A stretch of DNA of 64,000 bases, taken from an uncultured Aquabacterium sp. GTDB lineage: Bacteria > Pseudomonadota > Gammaproteobacteria > Burkholderiales > Burkholderiaceae_C. Numbering within the stretch: position 1 is the first letter of the stretch; each line of letters opens with the position of its first letter. A program made the position numbers and the translations under genes. The stretch is taken from positions 34,778 through 98,777 of the forward strand of contig NZ_CANBCC010000005.1 in assembly GCF_947366995.1 (NCBI RefSeq). Reading direction: 5' to 3'. The notes under the pieces are model-generated. The model had not been told where the DNA came from. It saw only the letters and a program-made list of their open reading frames with translations, and did not search any database. Below are positions 26,574-34,983 of the stretch, piece after piece.

Positions 26574-27386
26574 GTGCTCAACCCGCTCAACTCGACCCAC
26601 CTGCCCCCGTCCAGCCTGGGCGAAGGCGGCCTGCGTGTGGCCACCTACAACATCCACAAGGGCGTGCGAGGCCTGGGCCCCGGCAAGCGCCTGGAGATCC
26701 ACAACCTGACCCTGGCAGTCGAGGCGCTGGATGCCGACATCGTGTGCCTGCAGGAGGTGCGGCGCTTCAACCATGCCGAAGCGCGCCGGTTCTCGCACAC
26801 CCGCTTCGGGTCGGGCGCCTGGCCCGACCAACCCCAGGCCGAGTACCTCGCCCCCGACGGTTATGAGGTGGCCTACCGCACCAACGCCGTCACCCGCCAG
26901 GGCGAGCACGGCAACGCACTGCTGGCGCGCTGGCCCATCGGCGACATCGGGCACCACGACGTGTCGGACCACCGCTTCGAGCAGCGTGGGCTGTTGCACG
27001 TGCCGGTGCAGTGGCGGGGCATCGAGGTGCATGTGGTCGTGGTGCACCTGGGCCTGATCCACGCCAGCCGTGTGCGGCAGGCCGAGCAGGTGGCCGAGCT
27101 GGTGGCCGGGCGCATTCCGGCCGGCGCTCCGGTGGTGGTGGCCGGCGACTTCAACGACTGGAACGAAAAGCTCGACGACATCCTGCATGGCGTGGGCCTG
27201 CAGCGGGCCGGGCGCGATCGTGAGCCCCGCGTGGCGACCTACCCGTCCGTGGTGCCCGTGCTGGCCCTGGACCGCGTCTACACGCGCGGCATGCGCTGCC
27301 TGTCGGTGATGGTGCCGCGTGGCCAGACCTGGGCGCGGTTGTCCGACCACCTGCCCTTGGTCGCCGAGCTCGAACTGGCGGACTGA
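26574..27386 (+). CDS. Endonuclease/exonuclease/phosphatase (EEP) superfamily protein
   Basis: A 270-residue EEP-fold protein (DNase I/sphingomyelinase superfamily). Motifs: LRVATYNIHKG (metal-binding Asn), CLQEVRR (catalytic Glu), VVVVHLGLIH, VVAGDFNDW (Asp/Asn pair) and LSDHLPLVAELEL (catalytic Asp-His). All expected active-site residues are present, but substrates range from DNA to phospholipids. The GTG at 26574 with GGAG upstream gives a start just before the domain. It sits between nudB and clsB, 6 bases before clsB, so a link with membrane lipid metabolism is possible but unproven. Confidence 0.9.
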   Translation: MLNPLNSTHLPPSSLGEGGLRVATYNIHKGVRGLGPGKRLEIHNLTLAVEALDADIVCLQEVRRFNHAEARRFSHTRFGSGAWPDQPQAEYLAPDGYEVAYRTNAVTRQGEHGNALLARWPIGDIGHHDVSDHRFEQRGLLHVPVQWRGIEVHVVVVHLGLIHASRVRQAEQVAELVAGRIPAGAPVVVAGDFNDWNEKLDDILHGVGLQRAGRDREPRVATYPSVVPVLALDRVYTRGMRCLSVMVPRGQTWARLSDHLPLVAELELAD

Positions 27387-27392
27387 CGCCCG

Positions 27393-28694
27393 ATGCCGCC
27401 CGTCCACGACCAGGCACTGGAGCGGCTGGCCTGGTATGCGCAGCGCCGGCCGGTCTTCACAGGCGGCAATGCCGTGCAACTGCTGCGCGGCGGCGAGACC
27501 CTGTTCCCGGCCCTGCGTGAAGCGATCGATGCGGCGCGCCAGCAGGTCTGGGTGGCGTGCTACATGGTGTCGCCCCTGGGGCGCAGTGGCCAGGTGCTGG
27601 CCGCCCTGATGCGTGCGGCGCGCCGCGGTGTTCAGGTCCACATGGTGGTCGATGCAGTGGGCTCCAACCTCGCGCCTCACACCTTGTGGCAAGAGCTGAA
27701 AGCGGCCGGCGTGCAGCTGACCCAGTTCCGCCCGCTGCACCGCGTCTGGGGGCTGAGCGATCCGGGCGCCTGGCGCCGCATGCACATGAAGCTGTTTGCG
27801 GTGGACGACTCACACGCCTTTGTGGGTGGCATCAACCTGATTGACGATCGCTACGATGGGCACCACGGGTGGCAGCACACGCCGCGGCTGGACTATGCAC
27901 TGGCCGTGCAGGGACCTGCGGTGATCCCGATCCAGCACACGGCCATGGCGATGTGGACGCGCGCCCGGTTTGGCCGGGACTGGCGTGACGAACTGCTGCA
28001 ATGGGCGCAGGGCCCCGGCCGCGTGGCCCGCTTGCGGCAGCTGTGGCAGGACGCCCGGTTGCGTTTGCGCCCGAGCGAGCAGGGGCGACTGGCCCACGCG
28101 GCCACCCGACAGGAGCCCGTGCGCTGCGCCTTCGTGATGCGCGACAACCTGCGCCAGCGGCGCACCATCGAGCGCGCCGCCCTGCAGGCCATCCACCAGG
28201 CCCGCGAGCGCATCGACCTGGTCACGCCCTACTTCTACCCGCGCAAGGCCTTCCGGCTGGCGCTGAGCCAGGCGGCCGCACGCGGCGTGACGGTGCGACT
28301 GCTGTTGCAGGGCCGGCCGGATTTCCGGATCGCGGCCGTGGCCGCGCAGGTGCTGTACGCCGAGTTGCAGGCACACGGCGTGCACATCCACGAGTACCAG
28401 CCTGCCTTCCTGCACGCCAAGGTGCTGTGCGTGGACGGCGTGTGGGCCACGGTCGGCTCGTCCAACCTCGACCCGCTGTCGCTGGTGCTCAACCTGGAGG
28501 CCAATCTCATCGTGCGCGACCGCGCCTTCGTCAGCCACCTGTCGGCCGAGCTCGCCCGGGACTTCGCGCTGAGCCGCGAGGTCCCGGCCTGGCCCGATCA
28601 CGACCCGGGATGGCACGGGCGGCTGCGCCGGCGCGCGGTGGCCTGGCTGGCGCAGGCCTATCTGCGGCTTTCCGGTGCCACCGGCCGGTACTGA
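27393..28694 (+). CDS. clsB: Cardiolipin synthase B-type phospholipase D family protein
   Basis: A 433-residue phospholipase D superfamily enzyme with two HKD motifs: HMKLFAVDD starting at His131 with GGIN following, and HAKVLCVDG starting at His341 with GSSNLD. This is the arrangement of ClsB, which makes cardiolipin from phosphatidylglycerol or phosphatidylethanolamine at the inner membrane. It has no N-terminal transmembrane pair, unlike ClsA, which supports ClsB. It is tightly linked to the EEP-family gene upstream. Confidence 0.9.
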   Translation: MPPVHDQALERLAWYAQRRPVFTGGNAVQLLRGGETLFPALREAIDAARQQVWVACYMVSPLGRSGQVLAALMRAARRGVQVHMVVDAVGSNLAPHTLWQELKAAGVQLTQFRPLHRVWGLSDPGAWRRMHMKLFAVDDSHAFVGGINLIDDRYDGHHGWQHTPRLDYALAVQGPAVIPIQHTAMAMWTRARFGRDWRDELLQWAQGPGRVARLRQLWQDARLRLRPSEQGRLAHAATRQEPVRCAFVMRDNLRQRRTIERAALQAIHQARERIDLVTPYFYPRKAFRLALSQAAARGVTVRLLLQGRPDFRIAAVAAQVLYAELQAHGVHIHEYQPAFLHAKVLCVDGVWATVGSSNLDPLSLVLNLEANLIVRDRAFVSHLSAELARDFALSREVPAWPDHDPGWHGRLRRRAVAWLAQAYLRLSGATGRY

Positions 28695-28714
28695 GCCGAA
28701 GACGCGAGGCCGCC

Positions 28715-29806
28715 ATGCCGATGCCGCCCCCTCTTCCCTCTGCCGCCGCTGCGGGCGACCTGGTTGTGCGGCGCCCCGAGGGGCTGTACTGCCCGCCGGG
28801 CGACTTCTACATCGACCCGTGGCGGGCCGTGCCACGCGCCATCATCACGCACGCCCATGCCGACCATGCGCGGGGCGGCCATGGCGCCTACCTGTGCGCC
28901 GCGCCGGGCGAAGGGGTGTTGCGCGCACGGTTGGGCGACATCCGCCTGCAGACGCTGGCGTACGGACAGACGATCCACGTGCAGGGCGTGACGGTCTCGC
29001 TGCACCCGGCCGGGCATGTACTGGGCTCGGCGCAGGTTCGCCTGGCCTGGCGCGGGCAGGTCTGGGTGGTGTCGGGTGATTACAAAACCGAGCCCGACCG
29101 CACGTGCGCGCCCTTCGAACAGGTGCGATGCCACTGCTTCATCACCGAATCGACCTTCGGGCTGCCGATCTACCGCTGGCGCCCCTCGGCCGAAGTGTTT
29201 GCCGAGATCAATGCGTGGTGGCAGGGCAATGTCGCGGCCGGCCGCCCTTCCCTGCTGCTGGGCTACAGCTTCGGCAAGGCCCAGCGGCTGCTGGCCGGGC
29301 TGGATCCCTCCATCGGCCCCATCGTCGTGCACAGCGCAGTGGAGCCGCTCAACGAAGCCTACCGGGCCGAGGGCGTGGCGCTGCCGCCGACCCTGCGGTT
29401 CAGCGAGGTGAAGGACAAGGCCCTGTGGCGCCAGGCCGTGGTGGTGGCACCGCCCAGCGCCGCACGCGGGCCGATGTCGCGCACGCTGAGCGGTGCCTCG
29501 GATGCGATGGCATCGGGGTGGATGCAACTGCGGGGCGCACGCCGACGGGCTGGCCTGGACCGCGGCTTCGTGCTGTCGGACCATGCCGACTGGCCGGGCC
29601 TCGTGGGTGCCATCGGGGCCACCGGGGCCGAGCGGGTCATCGTCACCCACGGGCAGGAAGCGGTGCTGGTGCGCTGGCTGCAGGAGCAGGGCCTCGACGC
29701 GAGCTCGATGGAAACCGATTACGGCGACGAAGCCGCCAACGACACGACCGACGCGGTGGCACCGGCAGCCGAAGCACCTGCGCCCAGCGACCAGCAGGCC
29801 CCGTAG
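28715..29806 (+). CDS. Ligase-associated-type DNA exonuclease (metallo-beta-lactamase fold)
   Basis: A 363-residue metallo-beta-lactamase/beta-CASP protein of the ligase-associated DNA exonuclease type. The metal motif HAHADH is at residues 46-51 and PAGHVLGSAQV supplies the next histidine. SGDYKTEPD, a TESTFGLPIYRW motif, GYSFGKAQRLL and LSDHADWPGL (C-terminal metal ligands) follow. Such genes usually sit beside an ATP-dependent DNA ligase and an Lhr-like helicase, neither of which is here. The last about 25 residues (Asp/Ala/Pro-rich) overlap the 3' end of the convergent cobC-like gene by 88 bases. An alternative ATG at 28721 is possible. Confidence 0.85.
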   Translation: MPMPPPLPSAAAAGDLVVRRPEGLYCPPGDFYIDPWRAVPRAIITHAHADHARGGHGAYLCAAPGEGVLRARLGDIRLQTLAYGQTIHVQGVTVSLHPAGHVLGSAQVRLAWRGQVWVVSGDYKTEPDRTCAPFEQVRCHCFITESTFGLPIYRWRPSAEVFAEINAWWQGNVAAGRPSLLLGYSFGKAQRLLAGLDPSIGPIVVHSAVEPLNEAYRAEGVALPPTLRFSEVKDKALWRQAVVVAPPSAARGPMSRTLSGASDAMASGWMQLRGARRRAGLDRGFVLSDHADWPGLVGAIGATGAERVIVTHGQEAVLVRWLQEQGLDASSMETDYGDEAANDTTDAVAPAAEAPAPSDQQAP

Positions 29807-30354
29807 CGCGGCGCGCGGGGCCATTGCGCGGCCTGTACGGGCGGCTGCGGCTGCTCGAGTTGCCAGCGGCGCGCCAGCATCCAGCCCGCGTGCGCCACCA
29901 CCAGCCGAGGTGCGCCCGACGAAACGGCATCGGCCGGCTGCGATGCAACAGGCCACTGAGCCGCCCGGGTCAGCACCGCGCGCAAGGCTTCGCCTCCACC
30001 GGGCGCATGGTCGGCGAAATCGGCACACCAGGCGTCCACCTCAGCCCACGGAATGGCGGACCAGGGTTGGCCGTCCCAGGTGCCGAAGCCGGCTTCGATC
30101 AGCGCGTCGTCGACCACATGGCGCCAGCCCCAACGGCGCAGCACCCGCCCAACGGCCGCGCAGCGCTGCAGCGACGAGGTGTAGACGACCGGCGGCCAGC
30201 CGTGGTGACGCGCGGCCCGGCGAATCCGATGGGCCAGGCGACGCGCCTTGCGCCGGTCGACAGGCAGGTCGGTGTGGCCGATGCAACAGCCTTCCGCGCC
30301 GTGCGGGCGGGGGTGGCGCCAGGCCACCACCCAGGCATGCAGCGGCGCCGTCAT
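29719..30354 (-). CDS. cobC: Histidine phosphatase, probable alpha-ribazole phosphatase
   Basis: A 211-residue histidine-phosphatase superfamily protein. The N-terminal catalytic motif reads WRHPRPHG (RHP instead of the usual RHG/RHGE), with His14 as predicted phospho-acceptor. GHTDLPVD and VVYTSSLQRC follow, and the second histidine is in LVVAHAGWM. As the last gene of the cobalamin operon, overlapping cobS by ATGA, it is assigned the alpha-ribazole-5'-phosphate phosphatase role in nucleotide-loop assembly. The C-terminal about 29 residues (Ala/Ser/Gly-rich) are encoded in the 88-base overlap with the exonuclease gene and look like read-out of that sequence. Confidence 0.8.
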   Translation of the reverse strand: MTAPLHAWVVAWRHPRPHGAEGCCIGHTDLPVDRRKARRLAHRIRRAARHHGWPPVVYTSSLQRCAAVGRVLRRWGWRHVVDDALIEAGFGTWDGQPWSAIPWAEVDAWCADFADHAPGGGEALRAVLTRAAQWPVASQPADAVSSGAPRLVVAHAGWMLARRWQLEQPQPPVQAAQWPRAPRYGACWSLGAGASAAGATASVVSLAASSP

Positions 30355-31220
30355 GTCACCGGGTGCACGACGGTGAGCCAGGCGAGCAGCCCGGCCACCT
30401 CGGCCAGTTGCTGGCTGGCGCCCAGCGTGTCACCCGTGTAACCGCCCAGCCGCCGGCGGAACCAGTGCCAGCAGAAGCCCAGCACCAGCGCCATGGCCAG
30501 CAGGCTGCGGGCCAGCGCGGTGCCAAGCGTGCCCGTGGGCCAGGCGGCATCCCACAGATTGAGCCAAAGGGCCAGCGCCACCAGCGCCGTGCTGATCACG
30601 GCCCCGATCACCGTCGCGCGGTCGACCTGCAGCGCCAGGGGTTTGGCCTTGGCGTGTTCGAGGTCGCCGGCGTAGCGCAGCACGGTCATCAGCAGCACGG
30701 GCACAAGGCGCGAAGCCGCATGGCACCACACCAGCGCCATCATCGACCACGCCAGCAGCACGGTGCGGATGTGGCTGGTATCGGCACTGCCCAGTTCGGT
30801 GTGCAGCGGCGTGACGAGCGCCGACAGTACCGTGGCCTTGAGCCACAGCAGGCCGATGAGGCCCAGCGCGCCGTAGCTGCCCAGGCGCGAATCCTTCATG
30901 ATGACCAGCGCGCGATCACGGTCGACCGCGCCGCCGAGCGCATCGCAGGTGTCGGCCCAACCGTCCTCATGGAAGCCGCCGGTAAGCCACACCGTGAAGG
31001 TCATGCTGAGCACCACGGCCACCGCCGGCGGCCACCAGCCGATGGCCACCGCCAGCACCAGCGCCCCGGCCAGGCCGACCAGTGCGCCCACCAGCGGGAA
31101 GTAGCGCAGACAGGTCTGCAACCACGCGGGCTCGAAGCCGACCCACGCGGGCGTGGGCACGCGGGTGAGGAACTGCAGCGCCACGAAGAACAGGCGCAAC
31201 TGGTGGACGAGGGCTTTCAT
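30351..31220 (-). CDS. cobS: Adenosylcobinamide-GDP ribazoletransferase
   Basis: A 289-residue integral membrane enzyme that joins adenosylcobinamide-GDP with alpha-ribazole to give adenosylcobalamin. Motifs: FLTRVPTP at the N-terminus, the signature GGFHEDGWADTCDALGG, and MKDSRLGSYGALGL. About seven hydrophobic segments. Its stop and the cobC start share ATGA, and it begins 28 bases after the cobT stop. Confidence 0.96.
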   Translation of the reverse strand: MKALVHQLRLFFVALQFLTRVPTPAWVGFEPAWLQTCLRYFPLVGALVGLAGALVLAVAIGWWPPAVAVVLSMTFTVWLTGGFHEDGWADTCDALGGAVDRDRALVIMKDSRLGSYGALGLIGLLWLKATVLSALVTPLHTELGSADTSHIRTVLLAWSMMALVWCHAASRLVPVLLMTVLRYAGDLEHAKAKPLALQVDRATVIGAVISTALVALALWLNLWDAAWPTGTLGTALARSLLAMALVLGFCWHWFRRRLGGYTGDTLGASQQLAEVAGLLAWLTVVHPVT

Positions 31221-31247
31221 GCGGACCAGGGTGTGGCGGAGCTCACA

Positions 31248-32306
31248 TCATGCGGCAGGCGCGACGTCGTCCGCCTGACTGACACCGGCCGAGTCGAAGC
31301 TCGCCATCTCGCACAGGATGCGGCAGGCAGACTCCAGCAGTGGCCAGGCCAGCGCCGCGCCCGAGCCTTCGCCCAGGCGCAGGCCGAGCTTGAGCAAGGC
31401 CTGCACACCCATGTGGGCCAGCATGTCGGCGTGACCGCTCTCGTCGGACTGGTGCGCAAACACGCAGCGTTGCAGGACGCGCGGCTGCAGGGCCCGGGCC
31501 ACCAGCACGGCGCTGCTGGCAATGAAGCCATCGACCACGATGACACGGTGGAGCGCTGCCGCTTCGAGCACCGCGCCACACATTGCGGCGATCTCGAAGC
31601 CACCCACGGCGGCCAGCACCGCAAGCGGCTCCTGAACATCGGCATGGCGCTTCAGCGCGGCTTCGAGCACGGCCAGCTTGCGTGCGACGCCGGCTTCGTC
31701 CAGGCCCGTGCCACGGCCTACGCAGCGGGTCAGCGGCAGGCCGGTCAGCTTCGCCATCAGCAACGCGGCGGCCGAGGTGTTGCCGATGCCCATCTCACCG
31801 AGCAACAGCGTGTTGCCCGGCAGGCTGCGCACGACCTCCGCACCCGCTTGCATCGCGGCTTCGCACTGCGCGGCCGTCATGGCGGGCCCCTGGGTGCTGT
31901 CGGCCGTGCCGGGCGCGACCTTGCGCACCAGCAGGCCGGGGCGCGGCGCGATGTCGCGGGCCACGCCGGCGTCGACCACGGTGAGCGCCAGGCCATGTTG
32001 GCGGGCCAGTACGCTGACGGCCGCGCCACCGGCGAGGAAGTTCTCCACCATCTGCCAGGTCACGTCGCTGGGAAAGGCCGACACGCCGCGGGCGGCCAGG
32101 CCATGGTCGGCGGCAAAGACCACCATCTGGGGCTGCACCAGGCGGGGCTGTTCGCTGTGCAGCACCAGGCCGATCTGGCGGGCCAGTGCTTCGAGCTGCC
32201 CCAGCGAGCCCAGCGGCTTGGTCTTGTGGTCAAGCAAGTGTTGCAGGCGGGTTGCCAGCGCGGGCTGGGCGAGATCGGCAATGGCGTCGAGGCGGGTGAG
32301 GATCAT
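31248..32306 (-). CDS. cobT: Nicotinate-nucleotide-dimethylbenzimidazole phosphoribosyltransferase
   Basis: A 352-residue enzyme that activates the lower ligand by making alpha-ribazole phosphate from dimethylbenzimidazole. Characteristic segments: LDHKTKPLGSLGQLEALA, VVFAADHGLAARGVSAFPSDVT, GEMGIGNTSAAALLMAKL and DGFIASSAVLVA. The conserved catalytic glutamate region of the C-terminal part is present (LGLRLGEGSGAALAWPLLE). ATG 32306 is chosen because the family begins at about this point; no strong Shine-Dalgarno is seen. It follows cobQ by 35 bases. Confidence 0.96.
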   Translation of the reverse strand: MILTRLDAIADLAQPALATRLQHLLDHKTKPLGSLGQLEALARQIGLVLHSEQPRLVQPQMVVFAADHGLAARGVSAFPSDVTWQMVENFLAGGAAVSVLARQHGLALTVVDAGVARDIAPRPGLLVRKVAPGTADSTQGPAMTAAQCEAAMQAGAEVVRSLPGNTLLLGEMGIGNTSAAALLMAKLTGLPLTRCVGRGTGLDEAGVARKLAVLEAALKRHADVQEPLAVLAAVGGFEIAAMCGAVLEAAALHRVIVVDGFIASSAVLVARALQPRVLQRCVFAHQSDESGHADMLAHMGVQALLKLGLRLGEGSGAALAWPLLESACRILCEMASFDSAGVSQADDVAPAA

Positions 32307-32341
32307 GGAATGAGCCAAAGAGAAAGGAAGGGCTGCGCGGT

Positions 32342-33829
32342 TCAGCGGGCGTCGAGCAGGCGGCGCAAGGCGCCGGGCGCCATGTGGTGATCGATGAAAT
32401 CGGCGAGGCCATCCATCACGTGGTCGAGCACCGGTGCATCCTGCCCCAACAGCGCGCGCATTGCGGTGGCATCTTCGAACAGGCCGTGCAGGTACAGACC
32501 GAGCACGGGGCCCTGTTGCCAGCCGAGGGCCTGGCCGCGTGGGTCGTGCAGCACGGCGGTGGTCGGGCCGCTTGCCTGCGTCAGGCGGGTGCGGCCATGG
32601 TGGATCTCGTAGCCGTGCACGGTGAGGCCTTGCAGCGCCGACCACGGCCCGGACTTGACCGCATCCGCCACGAAATGCGCGGGGGTCTCGCTGAGCAGCT
32701 TGCGGTGGTCGAAGGTGGTGTCCAGGTCCAGCAGGCCCAGGCCGGGCTCGCGGGCCACGGGCTCGCCCTCGATGCCATCGGGGTCGCACACGGCCGCCCC
32801 GAGCATCTGCAGGCCACCGCAGATACCGAGCACACGCCGGCCGGCGCGCGCATGGGCCACGATGGCGTCGGCCAGGCCCTGTGTGCGCAGCCAGCGCAGG
32901 TCGGCCCGGGTGTGCTTGGAGCCGGGCAGGATGACCCAGTCGACGCCGTCCAGGTCACGCGGATGCCGCGCCCAGCTGAGGCGCACGCCGGGGGCGCCGC
33001 GCAGGGGCTGGAACTCGTCGAGGTTGCTGAGCCGCGGATAGGCCACCACGGCCACGCGTTGCACGCCCGGCACGCCGGCGCCTGAGGGCGCATCATCGAA
33101 CACGCCATCCTCTTCGGGCAGGCCATGGCCGCGCCACATGGGCAGCACACCCACGGTCGGCACGCCTGTGAGGGCCTGCAGTTGCTCGGGGCCCGGCGCG
33201 AGCAGCGACGCATCCCCGCGGAAGCGGTTGAGCACGAAGCCCCGGATCAGCGCGCGCTCGTCCGCCGGCAGCAGCTGGTGTGTGCCATACAGGTGGGCGA
33301 ACGCGCCGCCCCGATCGATGTCGGTGACCAGCAGGCAGGCCGCATCGGCATGGCGGGCGGTGCGCATGTTGACGTAATCGCTGCTGTGCAGGTTGATCTC
33401 GGCCGGCGAGCCCGCGCCTTCGATCACCACCACGTCGTGGGACGCACGCAGCGCATCGAGCGCCTGCCGGGCGTGCGGCCACAGGGCCTCGCTGCGCTCG
33501 CGCCACGGGATGGCACGCAGGTCGTCGCGCACCTCGCCCATCACGATGACCTGGCTGCCGGTGTCATGCTCGGGTTTGAGCAACACCGGGTTCATGCGCA
33601 CATCCGGCACGGTGCGGGCGGCCAACGCCTGGAAGTACTGCGCGCTGCCGATCTCGCCCGGGGCGCCCCGCAGGCCGGGCACCACGCGCGCGTTGTTGCT
33701 CATGTTCTGCGCCTTGAAGGGTGCCACCTTCAGCCCCTGGCGGGCATACCAGCGGCACAGCGCGGTCGCCAGCCAGCTCTTGCCGGCGCCACTGGTGGTG
33801 CCCAGCACCATCACGGTCCTGGCAGTCAT
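32342..33829 (-). CDS. cobQ: Cobyric acid synthase
   Basis: A 495-residue glutamine-dependent amidotransferase that amidates positions b, d, e and g of adenosylcobyrinate a,c-diamide. The N-terminal dethiobiotin-synthetase-like ATP domain has VMVLGTTSGAGKSWLATALC and FKAQNMSNNARV. The C-terminal class I GATase domain has RVLGICGGLQMLG (nucleophile cysteine) and LGLYLHGLFED (histidine). ATG 33829 overlaps the cobD stop by ATGA. Confidence 0.97.
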   Translation of the reverse strand: MTARTVMVLGTTSGAGKSWLATALCRWYARQGLKVAPFKAQNMSNNARVVPGLRGAPGEIGSAQYFQALAARTVPDVRMNPVLLKPEHDTGSQVIVMGEVRDDLRAIPWRERSEALWPHARQALDALRASHDVVVIEGAGSPAEINLHSSDYVNMRTARHADAACLLVTDIDRGGAFAHLYGTHQLLPADERALIRGFVLNRFRGDASLLAPGPEQLQALTGVPTVGVLPMWRGHGLPEEDGVFDDAPSGAGVPGVQRVAVVAYPRLSNLDEFQPLRGAPGVRLSWARHPRDLDGVDWVILPGSKHTRADLRWLRTQGLADAIVAHARAGRRVLGICGGLQMLGAAVCDPDGIEGEPVAREPGLGLLDLDTTFDHRKLLSETPAHFVADAVKSGPWSALQGLTVHGYEIHHGRTRLTQASGPTTAVLHDPRGQALGWQQGPVLGLYLHGLFEDATAMRALLGQDAPVLDHVMDGLADFIDHHMAPGALRRLLDAR

Positions 33830-34983
33830 GCCGGTCGGTCCTTGTCCACGCCGCGATGGCTGTCGGGCTGGGTCGGGCGCCAGCTGGCCAGCGCATCGCG
33901 CAGCACCCGCTGCGCCACGGGCGCCTGGACGCTGAGCCGGAACACGCCGGGCAGGCCGAAGCCGGTGGCATCGCGCAGCCGGATGCCGCGTGCGCGCAGC
34001 CCTGTATTCAGCTGCGCAGACCAGTCCTGCCCCGCCTCTTCGGTGGCGCGGTGATGCAACCACGGCGGCGTGGCGAGAAAGAACGGCGTGTCGGACGGCG
34101 CGCAATGCCAGCCCCGCTCGATCAGCATGGCCTTCTGCATCGCCGCCCATTCGGCCAGCGTCAGGCGGGCATCGGCCAGCCAGCTCTGCACCGGCTCGGT
34201 GTGCCAGGCATGCAGCAGGGCCACGCCCTCGGCCGACAGCACCCAGCTCGGCGCCAGCACGGCCACCGACTGGACCACCCCCGCCTGCCATGAGGACGTG
34301 GCGAGGCCGGCCGGCAGCCCGGGCGCCTGCATCGCCCCGGCGCGCACGCCCGTCACGCCGAGTGCCTTGTTGGGCGACCACAGCTGCCAGAAACGCGATG
34401 CGCAGCGCGTGACGACCGGGTCTTCCCCCCGCAGGCGCAGCGGTGTGTAGGCCCGGTCCAGCGCCACGATGAGGGGCGCGCCCGCATCGAGCGCGGCCAC
34501 CAGGGCGTGCACCGTTTCGGCCGCCAGACTGGCCCCGGTCGGGTTGTTCGGATCACACAGCCAGCACAGCGCCGGCTCGCCCAGCTGGGCCGCCCGCTGC
34601 GCTGCCTCGAACAGCGCTCCCTCGTCACGCCAGCCCCACACTGTCATGCCCAGGGCTTCGGCCGCGGCGCGGTAGTCGCCATAGCCCGGCTCGGGCACCC
34701 ACACCCGACGCACGCCCTGAAGCGAAGCCGCCAGCGTGAGCCGGCGAATGGCTTCCGAGCTGCCTGCCGTGATGTGGACCTCATCACGCTCGCACATCCA
34801 TTGCGCAGCAAGGTGGGCCCGCAGCGCGGCATACGCCGGATCCGGGTAGCGGCGCCGGTCCGCCGTCTGCAATGCCAGCACCAGCGCATCCGGCAGCGGC
34901 AGCGGATTGGCGTTGGTCGAAAAATCCCAGTGAATCGCCGGCCCGGCGTCCGGCCCGCCGTGCTCCACGGTCCCATCAGACAT
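33826..34983 (-). CDS. cobD: L-threonine-O-3-phosphate decarboxylase-like aminotransferase fold (CobD/CobC)
   Basis: A 385-residue PLP enzyme of the class I/II aminotransferase fold in a cobalamin context. It is equivalent to Salmonella CobD (called CobC in Pseudomonas) and should supply (R)-1-aminopropan-2-ol phosphate for the corrin side chain. Visible features: the N-terminal DFSTNANPLPLP, CWLCDPNNPTGASL (PLP-binding Asn), and the Schiff-base lysine in WSPNKALGVTGVRAG. It overlaps the cbiB end by 8 bases and the cobQ start by 4 bases, implying translational coupling. Confidence 0.92.
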   Translation of the reverse strand: MSDGTVEHGGPDAGPAIHWDFSTNANPLPLPDALVLALQTADRRRYPDPAYAALRAHLAAQWMCERDEVHITAGSSEAIRRLTLAASLQGVRRVWVPEPGYGDYRAAAEALGMTVWGWRDEGALFEAAQRAAQLGEPALCWLCDPNNPTGASLAAETVHALVAALDAGAPLIVALDRAYTPLRLRGEDPVVTRCASRFWQLWSPNKALGVTGVRAGAMQAPGLPAGLATSSWQAGVVQSVAVLAPSWVLSAEGVALLHAWHTEPVQSWLADARLTLAEWAAMQKAMLIERGWHCAPSDTPFFLATPPWLHHRATEEAGQDWSAQLNTGLRARGIRLRDATGFGLPGVFRLSVQAPVAQRVLRDALASWRPTQPDSHRGVDKDRPA

